The notes under the pieces were generated by a model. It was given only the letters and a program-made list of their open reading frames with translations. It made no database searches and was not told the origin of the DNA. From assembly GCA_963808815.1 (NCBI GenBank), contig CAWEGI010000013.1, positions 124,001-188,000 on the forward strand: a stretch of DNA of 64,000 nt, in the 5' to 3' direction. Of the stretch, positions 34,889 through 43,188 are shown in pieces (position 1 is the stretch's first letter; each line of letters starts with the position of its first letter). Both the position numbers and the translations under genes were made by a program. This DNA comes from DATBLE01 sp963808815 (GTDB lineage: Bacteria; Actinomycetota; Thermoleophilia; Gaiellales; Gaiellaceae).

Positions 34889-35709
34889 GCGGGCACCTCG
34901 TCGTGGACGAAGCGCAGTTCGGGCACCTCGCCGAGCTCGCCGGCGTCGCGGGCCATCTCCAGGAACGTGAACAGCCCCGCGCGCTCGCGCGGCCCGAAGC
35001 GGTAGCGCAGCTTCTCGAAGTAGCGCGCGAGGAACCCTGCGGGGTAGCCGTAGCGCTCGCTCGACTCGTACGCGAGCTGCTCGGGTTCGGCACGTGCCCG
35101 CCGAACGGAGTCGACGAGCGCATCCTCCAGCGCGGCCATTCCCGGCGCGACCGGCTCGCGCGCGGCGAACACGGCGAAGACCATCGGCAGGCCGGTGCGC
35201 TCGAGCCACAGCCGGCCGAGGTCGTAGTGCGGCGTCGGATCCTCGAAGGCGCTCTTCAGCGCCGCGTCGCCGATCAGCAGCTTGGCGTCGGCCTCCTCGC
35301 CGAGCGGCACGTGATCCGCCTCGGGGATCAACACCCTGGTCAGGACGACCGAGGTCGCGCTCTCGGGCGTGACCGCCACCCGCCGCACCTGCTCGAGCGG
35401 AACCTTGGAGACGAGCTGGATCGAGTCGACGGCGCCCTCGGACGAGACGCAGAGCCGGGGGAGGACCCGCAGCCGGTCGGCATCGCGCGCCCACGCGATC
35501 GACGAGATCGGGGCCAGGTCGAGCTCGCCGGCGACCAGGCTCGCGTTCAGCTCGGTCGGCACGCCGCCGACCTCCTCGACCTCGTGGTCGAGCCGGTAGA
35601 AGACCGGCGCCATGTTCACGTAGGAGATCCGCCCTAACCGAAGAGAGCGCTCCGCACCTTCTTCGGCGAGGTGTTCCAGCCGGCCCTCCGGTGTCTGCTC
35701 AGGACTCAC
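34885..35709 (-). CDS. mqnA: Chorismate dehydratase
   Basis: Dehydrates chorismate to 3-[(1-carboxyvinyl)oxy]benzoate, the first futalosine-pathway step. The 274-aa periplasmic-binding-like fold has the MqnA start RLGRISYVNMAPVFYRL, then the substrate region SSIAWARDADRL and SVQL-like SIQLVSK. GTG 35709 lies within the end of the polyprenyl synthase gene (11-bp overlap). The gene ends in a GTGA overlap with the radical SAM gene. Confidence 0.9.
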   Translation of the reverse strand: MSPEQTPEGRLEHLAEEGAERSLRLGRISYVNMAPVFYRLDHEVEEVGGVPTELNASLVAGELDLAPISSIAWARDADRLRVLPRLCVSSEGAVDSIQLVSKVPLEQVRRVAVTPESATSVVLTRVLIPEADHVPLGEEADAKLLIGDAALKSAFEDPTPHYDLGRLWLERTGLPMVFAVFAAREPVAPGMAALEDALVDSVRRARAEPEQLAYESSERYGYPAGFLARYFEKLRYRFGPRERAGLFTFLEMARDAGELGEVPELRFVHDEVPA

Positions 35710-36619
35710 GATGAACCACCAGATGGGTGAGCGTCTCGAGCTCCTCGCGGTACAGCCCACCGTTCAGGCTCGCCCGGGCCCGGCGCGCATAGTCGAGCGC
35801 GATCTCCCGGGCCTCGTCCAGCGCGCCCGTCGCGGCGACCCGGACGAGTGCCCCGTCGACCGGCCCGCCGGCGAGGGCCTTCCGGACGACCTCGTCCTCC
35901 CGCGCGGCCAGGATCAGCGGCAGGGTCGGCGTTCCCTCGCGCAGGTCGACGCCTGCGATCTTCCCGGTCTCGACGGTCTCTCCCGCGCAGTCGAGGATGT
36001 CGTCGGTGATCTGGAAGGCGATCCCGAGCGAGAGCCCGAACGTGCCGAGATGCCGCCAGCCGGCGCCCGCGCCGAGCAGGCACGCCGCCTCGAAGAGCTT
36101 TCCGGTCTTCAGGCTGCAACGCTCCAGGTACGCGTCCACGGTCGTATCCGGATCGTGTGTCTGGCAGCGCTGCATCGCCTCGCCGCGCGCGAGGCACAGC
36201 GCGGCGTCCGCGAGCAGCGCGACTGCGTGCGCGTCCCCTGTCACCGCCAGCTCGTCGAACGCCCGTGCGAACAGGTAGTCGCCGGTCGCCCGCGCGGCGG
36301 CCGGGCCGTAGGCCGACCAGGCCGAGGCGCGGCCGCGGCGGAACTCGGCGCCGTCGATCAGGTCGTCGTGGACGAGCGTGGCCATGTGCACGAGCTCGAC
36401 CGCAACCCCCGCGGCCACGGACGGCGCTCGTCCGGCCGGCGCGGAGAAGAAGACGAGCAGCGGCCGGAGCCGCTTGCCGCCCGCGTTCAGCGCATCGCGC
36501 GAGGCGGCGGCAACGATCCCTCCGTGGGAGCCGACGGTCTCCTCCAGCCGCTCCTCGAGCTCCTCGAGGTAGAGGTCGAGCCCGGGTGTGTCCCGGATCG
36601 TCGCCAGCGCGCTGGTCAC
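35699..36619 (-). CDS. Polyprenyl diphosphate synthase for the menaquinone side chain
   Basis: A 306-aa trans-prenyltransferase that extends isoprenyl diphosphates. It has the first Asp-rich motif (LVHDDLIDGA), GDYLFARAF, the Gln/Lys segment CSLKTGKLFEAA and the second Asp-rich motif (QITDDILDCAG). Its length and its place between menG and mqnA indicate the heptaprenyl to nonaprenyl side-chain synthase. GTG 36619 overlaps the menG stop as GTGA. Confidence 0.9.
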   Translation of the reverse strand: MTSALATIRDTPGLDLYLEELEERLEETVGSHGGIVAAASRDALNAGGKRLRPLLVFFSAPAGRAPSVAAGVAVELVHMATLVHDDLIDGAEFRRGRASAWSAYGPAAARATGDYLFARAFDELAVTGDAHAVALLADAALCLARGEAMQRCQTHDPDTTVDAYLERCSLKTGKLFEAACLLGAGAGWRHLGTFGLSLGIAFQITDDILDCAGETVETGKIAGVDLREGTPTLPLILAAREDEVVRKALAGGPVDGALVRVAATGALDEAREIALDYARRARASLNGGLYREELETLTHLVVHRES

Positions 36620-37314
36620 GTGGCGTCCCCGACGTGGAGCGCCACGATCCCGCCCGCGAAGGTGCGGTACGAAACTTCGGTGAAGCCGGCGGAGCCCATC
36701 AGGTTCGCGAGCTCGTCCGGGCCGGGGAAGCGGCGGACGCTCGCCGGCAGGTAGGTGTAGGCGGCGCCGCCCTTCAGTAGCCGGCCGAGCAACGGCACGA
36801 TCCGGTCGAACCAGAGGCGGTAGAAGGGAGCGAGGAGCCCTCGGGGCTGGGTGATCTCGAGCACGGCCACGCGCCCGCCCTGGACGAGCACGCGCCGGAG
36901 CTCGACCAACCCCTGCTCGAGGTCGGCGACGTTGCGGACGCCGAAACCGACGGTTGCCGCCTCGAACGAGCCGGCCTCGAACGGCAGGGCGAGCAAGTCC
37001 CCCTCCACCCAGGTCGCGGAGGGAAGCTTGCGGCGCGCCCGCTCGAGCATCGCCGGCGAGAAGTCCAGGCCGGTGACGATGCCGCCGCGTTTCGCGCACG
37101 CGACCGCCAGGTCGCCGGTCCCGCAGCACGCGTCGAGCACGCGGTCGCCCGGTCTCACGACCGCCTCGGCCGCGATCCGGCGCCAGCGCAGGTCGAGCCC
37201 GACCGTCATCACCCGGTTCATCACGTCGTAGACGGGCGCGATCCGGTCGAACATCGCCCGAACCTCGTTCGCAGGCAGGGTCCCCGTGGAGCTCATGTCG
37301 TCCTCTTCGGACAT
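36616..37314 (-). CDS. menG: Demethylmenaquinone methyltransferase
   Basis: SAM-dependent C-methylation of demethylmenaquinone, the last step of menaquinone synthesis. The 232-aa UbiE/MenG protein has FDRIAPVYDVMNRVMTVGLD, the SAM motif LDACCGTGDLA and GFGVRNV. ATG 37314 is 6 nt after CAGACT, a near match to the leaderless -10 pattern; ATG 37296 is an alternative. Co-transcribed with the side-chain synthase. Confidence 0.93.
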   Translation of the reverse strand: MSEEDDMSSTGTLPANEVRAMFDRIAPVYDVMNRVMTVGLDLRWRRIAAEAVVRPGDRVLDACCGTGDLAVACAKRGGIVTGLDFSPAMLERARRKLPSATWVEGDLLALPFEAGSFEAATVGFGVRNVADLEQGLVELRRVLVQGGRVAVLEITQPRGLLAPFYRLWFDRIVPLLGRLLKGGAAYTYLPASVRRFPGPDELANLMGSAGFTEVSYRTFAGGIVALHVGDAT

Positions 37315-37345
37315 GTCAAGAGTCTGACCCCTCCGGCCGAATCGA

Positions 37346-37936
37346 TCACGGCTGTCCCCACCGCCGCACGAGCGCGTTCTCCAGCCCCAGCTGGTCGAGG
37401 GTGCGCCCGACGATGAAGTCGACGAGGTCGTCCACGGTCTCGGCGCCGTGGTAGAAGCCCGGCGCGAGGAACAGGATCGTCGCGCCGGCAGATCGCAGCG
37501 TGAGCATGTTCTGCAGGTGGATCGCCGAGAGCGGCGTCTCCCGCGGCATCAGGACGAGCTTCCGCTCCTCCTTCAGCGCGACGCTGGCCGCGCGGTGGAT
37601 CAAATTCGACATCGCGCCGGATGCGATCGTCCCGAGCGTTCCCATCGAGCAGGGACAGATCACGTAGGCGTCGACCTTCGCCGACCCGCTCGCGTAGGGG
37701 GAACGCCACTCCTGCGGATCGAACACCGTGACCTCACCGCGCGCGTGCTCGGTGAAGCGGGCGATGGTCTCGTCGCGGGAGAGCCGAGCGTCGCCGTAGA
37801 GCTCGGTCGCGATCACCTCGAGCCCGGCGCCCGAGATGCAGACACCGACCTCGCAGTCGGCCCCCGTCAGGGCCTCGAGCAGGCGGGCCGCATACGCAGC
37901 GCCGGACGCACCGGTTACGCCGAGGAAGACGCGCAC
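37346..37936 (-). CDS. ubiX: UbiX-family flavin prenyltransferase
   Basis: Makes the prenylated FMN cofactor used by UbiD-type decarboxylases. The 196-aa flavoprotein shows LGVTGASGAAYAARLLE, CPCSMGTLGTIASG and LMPRETPLSAIHLQNML, all typical of UbiX/Pad1. GTG 37936 is 7 nt after TACGCT, so it may have its own leaderless promoter within the operon. The partner UbiD is encoded at the head of the same cluster, and both probably act on the late futalosine intermediate. Confidence 0.93.
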   Translation of the reverse strand: MRVFLGVTGASGAAYAARLLEALTGADCEVGVCISGAGLEVIATELYGDARLSRDETIARFTEHARGEVTVFDPQEWRSPYASGSAKVDAYVICPCSMGTLGTIASGAMSNLIHRAASVALKEERKLVLMPRETPLSAIHLQNMLTLRSAGATILFLAPGFYHGAETVDDLVDFIVGRTLDQLGLENALVRRWGQP

Positions 37937-37943
37937 ATGCGGA

Positions 37944-37949
37944 AGCGTA
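37944..37949 (-). promoter_or_regulatory. Internal -10 box before ubiX
   Basis: TACGCT ends 7 nt before GTG 37936 and would allow a leaderless transcript of ubiX and the genes after it. Confidence 0.45.
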
Positions 37950-37968
37950 TCGGTGCCGCTGCCGGTCG

Positions 37969-38818
37969 CTACTTCCCGCCGCGCGAGGCGTCCAGGAACG
38001 TGGCTATCGACTCGATCTGTGCCGGGGTGAACTGATCGCCGAATCTCGGCATCACGGCGTTGCCGAACTTGCTCGGGTCGGAGATGTAGTCGGTGAGCCC
38101 CTGAACGCCGCGGCCGCGGGTGCCCTCGTCGCTGAGATCGGGCGCGCCGAGGTTCGACGAGCCCGTGCCCAGGTACGTGTGGCACTGCTGGCAGCCGGCC
38201 TGGGCGAACAGCTTTGCGCCCGCCAAGCGCCCTCGGGTTGCCCTCGAAGCCCTGTTTCTTCGCCCACACGGGCGGGAGGGCGGCCAGCTCGCTGCCGAGC
38301 GCCTCCTTCGCGGTCGCGCCCTTGTACGTCAGCGTTCCCAGCGCGATCACGGTCAGGATCGTGATCACCACCGCGACCGGCCGCCGGGACAGCCGCCGCT
38401 CCCGCCGCCGGTCGAGGAACGGCAGCGCGAGCAGCAGCACCATGAGGATCGTCGGAATCCCGACCGTCCCGAGGATCACCGAGTTCGGCCACTTGAAGAT
38501 CCGGAGCAGGTAGAAGAGGAAGTAGAAGTACCAGTCGGGCCGCGGCACGAAGCTCGTCGTCCCCGGGTCGGCCTTGTCGGAGTACAGAGACCCGAGCCAG
38601 CCTGCCCCCGTACCCGTGTGGTCGCCGGGAATCGTCCACTTCCAGATGCAGGCCAGCCCGACGATCACGACCACGACGACGAGGCTCATGACCGTGTCGT
38701 GGAACATGGCGAACGGGAAGAACGGCTTCCCCCGCTTCTGGACGTCCTTCTTGTAGCGGGCGAACTCGTCGCGGCGCGCCTGCTGAGCGGCGGAAGGCTT
38801 GATTCCCGACATGCTCAC
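37969..38818 (-). CDS. qcrC: Menaquinol:cytochrome c reductase, subunit IV/cytochrome c fusion (frameshifted)
   Basis: The N-terminal part (about 40-200) is a PetD/subunit IV-like portion of cytochrome b, with DPGTTSFVPRPDWYFYFLFYLLR and three helices. The C-terminal part is a class I cytochrome c with haem site CQQCH and distal Met in NAVMPRFGD. The frame shifts at about 38222-38226 within a GC stretch, exactly at the domain junction; joined, it reads as the Bacillus QcrC fusion. GTG 38818 overlaps the qcrB stop as GTGA; ATG 38812 is an alternative. Two separate genes are possible but no start for the second is convincing. Confidence 0.82.
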
Positions 38819-39603
38819 GGCATCGGCCTCCCTCGCGTGGTCGGCGAGACGAGACCGGCGCGCGCGGACGGCTCGGGCTCGGGCTCCGTGTAGTCCGCGC
38901 CCGCAGCCTCCTTCGACCACGGCGGCGACGAGACGCCGAGGCGGATGACGAGGTACAGGTGTAGGCCGATCAGGGCGAAGATCAGACCCGGCGCGATCAG
39001 CATGTGCAGCGAGTAGAAGCGCGACAGCGTGTCGCCCCCGATCTCGGGGCCCCCCTGGAGGATCTGGGCCATGATCCCGCCGACGAAGGGCCCGTTTGCA
39101 GTGATGTTCATGCCGACGACCGTCGCCCAGTACGCGGTCTGGTCGAACGGCAGGAGGTAGCCGGTGAAGCCCTCGAACATGCCGAGGATCAGGAGCAGCA
39201 CGCCGATGATCCAGTTCAGCTCGCGCGGGTACTTGTACGCGCCGTACAGGAAGACCCGGGCCATGTGGAAGAAGAGCAGGATGATGAAGACGCTCGCCCC
39301 CCAGCGGTGCATGCCGCGCACGAGCCAGCCGAAGGTGACATCGTTGGTGATGTGCTGGATCGACGAGTACGCGTGCTCGGGGTCCGGTTTGTAGAACATC
39401 GCCAGGATCACGCCGGTGATCGCCTGGACGAGGAAGGCGGTCAGGGTGGCCGAGCCGAGCGTGTGCGCCCAGCCGCTGTCGCCGGGCACCTTGCGGAAGA
39501 GGAAATACCTGGTCGCGCCGACGAGCCCCGACCGCTCCTCGAGCCAGTCGAGCGGATAGAGGACGACGGCCTCCATCTGCTTCCGGCGTGCGGATTTGGG
39601 CAT
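38815..39603 (-). CDS. qcrB: Cytochrome b6-type subunit of menaquinol:cytochrome c reductase
   Basis: A 262-aa four-helix cytochrome b N-terminal half that carries both b haems and helps form the quinol sites. Axial His pairs appear in VRGMHRWGASVFIILLFFHM and YSLHMLIAPGLIFALIGLH. The split b6/subunit IV form and the length are like Bacillus QcrB and plastid PetB, not the single long QcrB of mycobacteria. It is flanked by the Rieske and subunit IV/cytochrome c genes. Confidence 0.93.
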   Translation of the reverse strand: MPKSARRKQMEAVVLYPLDWLEERSGLVGATRYFLFRKVPGDSGWAHTLGSATLTAFLVQAITGVILAMFYKPDPEHAYSSIQHITNDVTFGWLVRGMHRWGASVFIILLFFHMARVFLYGAYKYPRELNWIIGVLLLILGMFEGFTGYLLPFDQTAYWATVVGMNITANGPFVGGIMAQILQGGPEIGGDTLSRFYSLHMLIAPGLIFALIGLHLYLVIRLGVSSPPWSKEAAGADYTEPEPEPSARAGLVSPTTRGRPMP

Positions 39604-39617
39604 CTAGCCGTTGCCCT

Positions 39618-40559
39618 TCACGTGCGGATCTCCGGGACCGGCCAGAGCCAGAACTCGGGCCCGTCGACGTGCTGCCCCGGGAACTGGAGCCGCGTCTTCT
39701 TGATCTTGGCGTCCTTGCCCGTGCCCTCGACCTTGGCGACGCTGAAGACGCTGCCGAGGATCAGGTGGCCGCCGACGATCGAGTACGTGTACCGGTCGAG
39801 CGCGCGAACCGGCGGGCCGGCGGTGCGGTTGCCCTCCGTGTCGTACTGGCCGCCGTGGCACGGGCACCCGAAGCCGGCCGGCTGCACCGGCGTGAGAGAC
39901 AGGACGACGTTCCCCTGCTTGTCCTTGACCTCTTTCTTCCGGTTCGTGTCGACCGGCCCGTTCGGCTGCACCGGACAGCCGAGGTGCGCGCAGTGGTTCG
40001 AGAGGATCGTGAAGCTCGGCAGCTCGCCGAGGAAGCCGTTGTTGCGGATGTAGGCGGTGTGCCGCGAGACCTCCCCGGCCTCGGGATCCTCGACGAAGGT
40101 CGTGATGATGAACTTGCCGACCGGGAACTCCTCGAGTGCGCCGAGATTGACGTTCTTGAAGCTCTGGCCCTCGAAGCCCGACGCGGTGAGGAGCGCAAGG
40201 GGCGGGATGGTGACGACCGCGCCGATCACGGCGCCGAGGCCGAGGGTCGCGCCTTCGAGGAAGCGGTCGCGCGGGTAGCGCTCGCCCGCCGCGATCGTCG
40301 CTTCGGTCGCCGCCGACGTGGACGCGCCGACTTGCTTCGCGGGTGGAGGCGGCGGCTCCGCCTCCTCGGCCCGGCTGGTCGACAGGTCGCGGATCCAGAC
40401 GCCGCCGAACGCGAACGCGATCACGGCGCCGATCCCGACCGCGATCCAGTTGCTGATGATCAGGCCGACGAGGACGATCACGAGCCCGATCGCGAACGCG
40501 ACCGGCAGCAGCGAGGGCGCTGGAACGTGTGACTTGTCGTCGCCCTGCCCGGGCTCCAC
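39618..40559 (-). CDS. qcrA: Rieske iron-sulfur subunit of menaquinol:cytochrome c reductase
   Basis: A 313-aa Rieske protein. Two N-terminal helices (about 19-55) precede a third near 100-120 that anchors the soluble domain. The 2Fe-2S ligands are in NHCAHLGCPV and FGCPCHGGQYD, with the disulfide cysteines present. The frame opens to 40586, but the sequence between there and 40559 is the RBS itself (GGAAGGAG about 8 nt before GTG 40559), so GTG 40559 is the start. It follows ubiD and precedes qcrB by 14 nt. Confidence 0.93.
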   Translation of the reverse strand: MEPGQGDDKSHVPAPSLLPVAFAIGLVIVLVGLIISNWIAVGIGAVIAFAFGGVWIRDLSTSRAEEAEPPPPPAKQVGASTSAATEATIAAGERYPRDRFLEGATLGLGAVIGAVVTIPPLALLTASGFEGQSFKNVNLGALEEFPVGKFIITTFVEDPEAGEVSRHTAYIRNNGFLGELPSFTILSNHCAHLGCPVQPNGPVDTNRKKEVKDKQGNVVLSLTPVQPAGFGCPCHGGQYDTEGNRTAGPPVRALDRYTYSIVGGHLILGSVFSVAKVEGTGKDAKIKKTRLQFPGQHVDGPEFWLWPVPEIRT

Positions 40560-40671
40560 CTTCGACGCTCCTTCCTCTCTTACCAAGCGGGATCAAACCG
40601 CCGCCCGCCCCCGGTGTCAACGACGTAACACTTGCCTCGACGCGTCGCCAACTATGACTGATCCGTCGGTC

Positions 40672-42123
40672 TCAGGCCGGGAGGTCGGGCAGGCCGTATT
40701 CGCTCCACCGCCGCGCGACCAGCTCCTTCACCTCGTCGCTCATCTCGATCTCGGGCGGCCACTCGCGCGCGCCCTCCTCCGGCAGCTTGTGCGTGGCGTC
40801 GATCCCGAGCTTCCCGCCGACGAACTGCGTACCGGGCGCGTGGTCGAGATGGTCGACCGGCCCCTCGCTGAGCAGGACGTCCCGTTTCGGGTCGACGTTG
40901 GCGGTCACGCGGAAGAACACCTCGCCGTAGTCGTGGACGTCCACCCACTCGTCGACGACGACGACGCACTTGGTGAGGCTGAGCATCCCCAGACCCCAGA
41001 TCGCGTGCATGATCTTCTGCGCTTGACCGGGAAACGTCTTGCGGATCGAGACGATCGCGCAGTTGTGGAACGCCCCGGACACCGGCAGGTCGTAGTCGAC
41101 GATCTCCGGTACCGACATGCGCACGGCCGGCAGGAAGATCCGCTCCGTGGCCTTGCCCAGCCACGCGTCCTCGGCCGGCGGCTTGCCGACGACGATCGAC
41201 GGATAGATCGCGTCGCGGCGCATCGTCATCGCGGTGAGGTGGAATACGGGGAACGGCTCGGGCGGCGAGTAGTAGCCGGTGTGGTCGCCGAACGGGCCTT
41301 CGATCCCCTCGTCGCCGGCCTCGACATACCCCTCGAGCACGATCTCGGCCGAGGCCGGGACCTCGAGGTCGACCGTCTTGCCCTTGACCAGCTCGACCGC
41401 GTCGCCGCGCAGGAACCCGGCGAGCATCAGCTCGTCGATGTGCTTCGGCAGCGGCGCGGACGCGGCGTACGCGGTGATCGGGTCGAGGCCGAGCGCGACC
41501 GCGACGTCCAGCCGGCCGTCGGCCGCCAGGTAGTCCATCCGCCCGTCCTTGTGGATCTGCCAGTGCATGTAGGTCGAGCGCCGGTCGATCTTCTGCATCC
41601 GGTACATGCCGACGTTCCTCGTGCCGGTCTTGGGGTCGCGGGTGATCACCGCAGGCAGGGTGACGAACGGCCCGGCGTCGTCGGGCCAGCAGGTCTGGAT
41701 CGGCAGCAGGTCGAGGTTCACCTCGTCCGCCGTCAGGACGACCTCCTGGCAGGGCCCGCTGCGAACCGACTTCGGCCGCGAGTCGGCGATCGACTTCAGC
41801 TTCGCCAGCCCCTTCACCTTCTCCACCAGCCCCTGGGGGGGCTGCATCTCCAGGACGTCGCCGAGCTTCCGGCCGACGTCGTCGAGCCGTTCGACGCCGA
41901 AGGCGAGGCACATGCGCCGCTCGGTACCGAACTGGTTGATCAGCAGCGCGTGGTCCGAGCCTTTCGGGCGCTCGAAGAGCAGCGCCGGTCCACCCGCCTT
42001 CACGATGCGGTCGACGATTTCGGTGATCTCGAGGTATGGGTCGACCTCGGCGGAGACGCGCACCAGCTCGCCCTCGCGCTCGAGCAGGGCGATCCAGTCG
42101 CGCAGGTCGCCGGGAGTCGCCAC
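40672..42123 (-). CDS. ubiD: UbiD-family prenyl-FMN decarboxylase
   Basis: A 483-aa UbiD decarboxylase, full length. Family features: LRDWIALLEREGEL at the N-terminus, the Mn/prFMN region GMYRMQKIDRRSTYMHWQIHKDG and EGPFGDHTGYY with the catalytic Glu area. With UbiX in the same gene run, it probably decarboxylates the 1,4-dihydroxy-6-naphthoate-type intermediate of the futalosine pathway. It heads the run of menaquinone and bc-complex genes; GTG 42123 is 6 nt past TAGACT. Confidence 0.92.
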   Translation of the reverse strand: MATPGDLRDWIALLEREGELVRVSAEVDPYLEITEIVDRIVKAGGPALLFERPKGSDHALLINQFGTERRMCLAFGVERLDDVGRKLGDVLEMQPPQGLVEKVKGLAKLKSIADSRPKSVRSGPCQEVVLTADEVNLDLLPIQTCWPDDAGPFVTLPAVITRDPKTGTRNVGMYRMQKIDRRSTYMHWQIHKDGRMDYLAADGRLDVAVALGLDPITAYAASAPLPKHIDELMLAGFLRGDAVELVKGKTVDLEVPASAEIVLEGYVEAGDEGIEGPFGDHTGYYSPPEPFPVFHLTAMTMRRDAIYPSIVVGKPPAEDAWLGKATERIFLPAVRMSVPEIVDYDLPVSGAFHNCAIVSIRKTFPGQAQKIMHAIWGLGMLSLTKCVVVVDEWVDVHDYGEVFFRVTANVDPKRDVLLSEGPVDHLDHAPGTQFVGGKLGIDATHKLPEEGAREWPPEIEMSDEVKELVARRWSEYGLPDLPA

Positions 42124-42129
42124 GTGCTG

Positions 42130-42135
42130 AGTCTA
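42130..42135 (-). promoter_or_regulatory. -10 box of the menaquinone/cytochrome bc operon
   Basis: TAGACT ends 6 nt before GTG 42123, consistent with a leaderless mRNA that could run through to mqnC and its hairpin. Confidence 0.5.
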
Positions 42136-42184
42136 GGCGGCGACGCGCATCATCAGCCCCGGCACCGGGACGAGCGCTGCAAGA

Positions 42185-43064
42185 GTGAATGTCGTGATCG
42201 TTTGCGTCACGGGCGCGAGCGGCTTCGTCGGCGGCCACGTCGCCCGGGAGCTGCGCGCGCAGGGGCACGACGTCCGCGACGCGTGGGTCGACCTCCTCGA
42301 CGCCGCACGGCTGCGGCAGGCCTTCGTCGGCTGCGACGCGGTCGTCCACGTGGCAGCGCTCTACAGCTTCCGTGCACCGGAGCGCGAGCTCGAGGCCGTC
42401 AACGTCCGTGGAACCGGCAACGTGATCGACGCCTGCCGGGCGGCCGGCGTCCATCGCCTGCTCGCGACCAGCTCCTGCGCGACCTGTGGCCCGGTGCCGG
42501 GTCGGCAGGCGACGGAGGCCGACTCGCCGCCGGCGTGGGAGCTGGCCGTCCCGTACAAGCGCACCAAGCTCGCCGCGGAGCGGCTCGTTCTCGCGGCCGG
42601 AGGCGTGTGCGTGAACCCGACGACACCGGTGGGCGAGGGCGACCGTGCGCCCACGCCGACCGGCGCAATGATCCGCGGCGTCGCCGCTGGGCCGGTACCG
42701 CGCGTACCCGCGGATCGGGTTGAACGTGGTCGACATCCGGGATGTTGCCCGCGGCCACGCCCTGGCGCTCGAGCGCGGACGGTCAGGCGAGCGCTACCTA
42801 CTCGGCGGGGCCGACCTGCCGATGAGCGAGCTGTTCGCCGCCGTCGCCCGCCTGGCAGGGCGGCCGCGACCCCGGTTCGCAGTTCCCCACACGGCGATCC
42901 GTGCCGGCGCCGCGCTCGGACTGGTCAACCGGAACGAGGCGATCCTCGCCCGGACGCCGGCCTACTTCTCCTGGGCGAAGGCCGCGCGCGAACTCGGCTA
43001 CCAGCCCGGCCCGGTCGAGCCCGCGCTGGCGCGGGCGGTCGAGGAGGCCCTCAGTGCTTCCTGA
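42185..43064 (+). CDS. NAD-dependent sugar epimerase/dehydratase, HpnA-like (frameshifted)
   Basis: An extended short-chain dehydrogenase of about 290 aa, most like hopanoid-associated epimerase HpnA. The NAD motif VTGASGFVGGHVARELRAQG is followed by HVAALYSF, NVRGTGNVIDACR, a Ser/Tyr-Lys catalytic set (ATSSCATCG, PYKRTKLAAE) and, after the break, NVVDIRDVARGHALALERG. The shift is at about 42686-42692 beside GGG; removing one G gives AAGRYRAYPRIGLNVVD. GTG 42185 or 42194 is the start. Divergent from ubiD. Confidence 0.78.
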
Positions 43065-43179
43065 GCTTCCGTGACAGCGTGCCGAGCCCGATCACGCCGA
43101 GGAAGATCAGCCCGACGATCAGCATCCCGGTGATGACGTCACGGCCTTCTGAAGCAGCGTCGGCCAGCAAGGCGAGCAC
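43051..43179 (-). CDS. 42-aa single-helix membrane peptide
   Basis: A short frame from GTG 43179 to TGA 43051 encodes an acidic N-terminus (LLADAASEGRDVI), one strongly hydrophobic helix of about 18 residues (LIVGLIFLGVIGLGTL) and a basic end (SRKLRKH), a clean positive-inside small membrane protein. It overlaps the end of the convergent epimerase gene by 14 bp and follows the 171-aa gene by 9 nt. The composition argues for a real gene. The function is unknown. Confidence 0.55.
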   Translation of the reverse strand: MLALLADAASEGRDVITGMLIVGLIFLGVIGLGTLSRKLRKH

Positions 43180-43188
43180 GGCGCGAGT

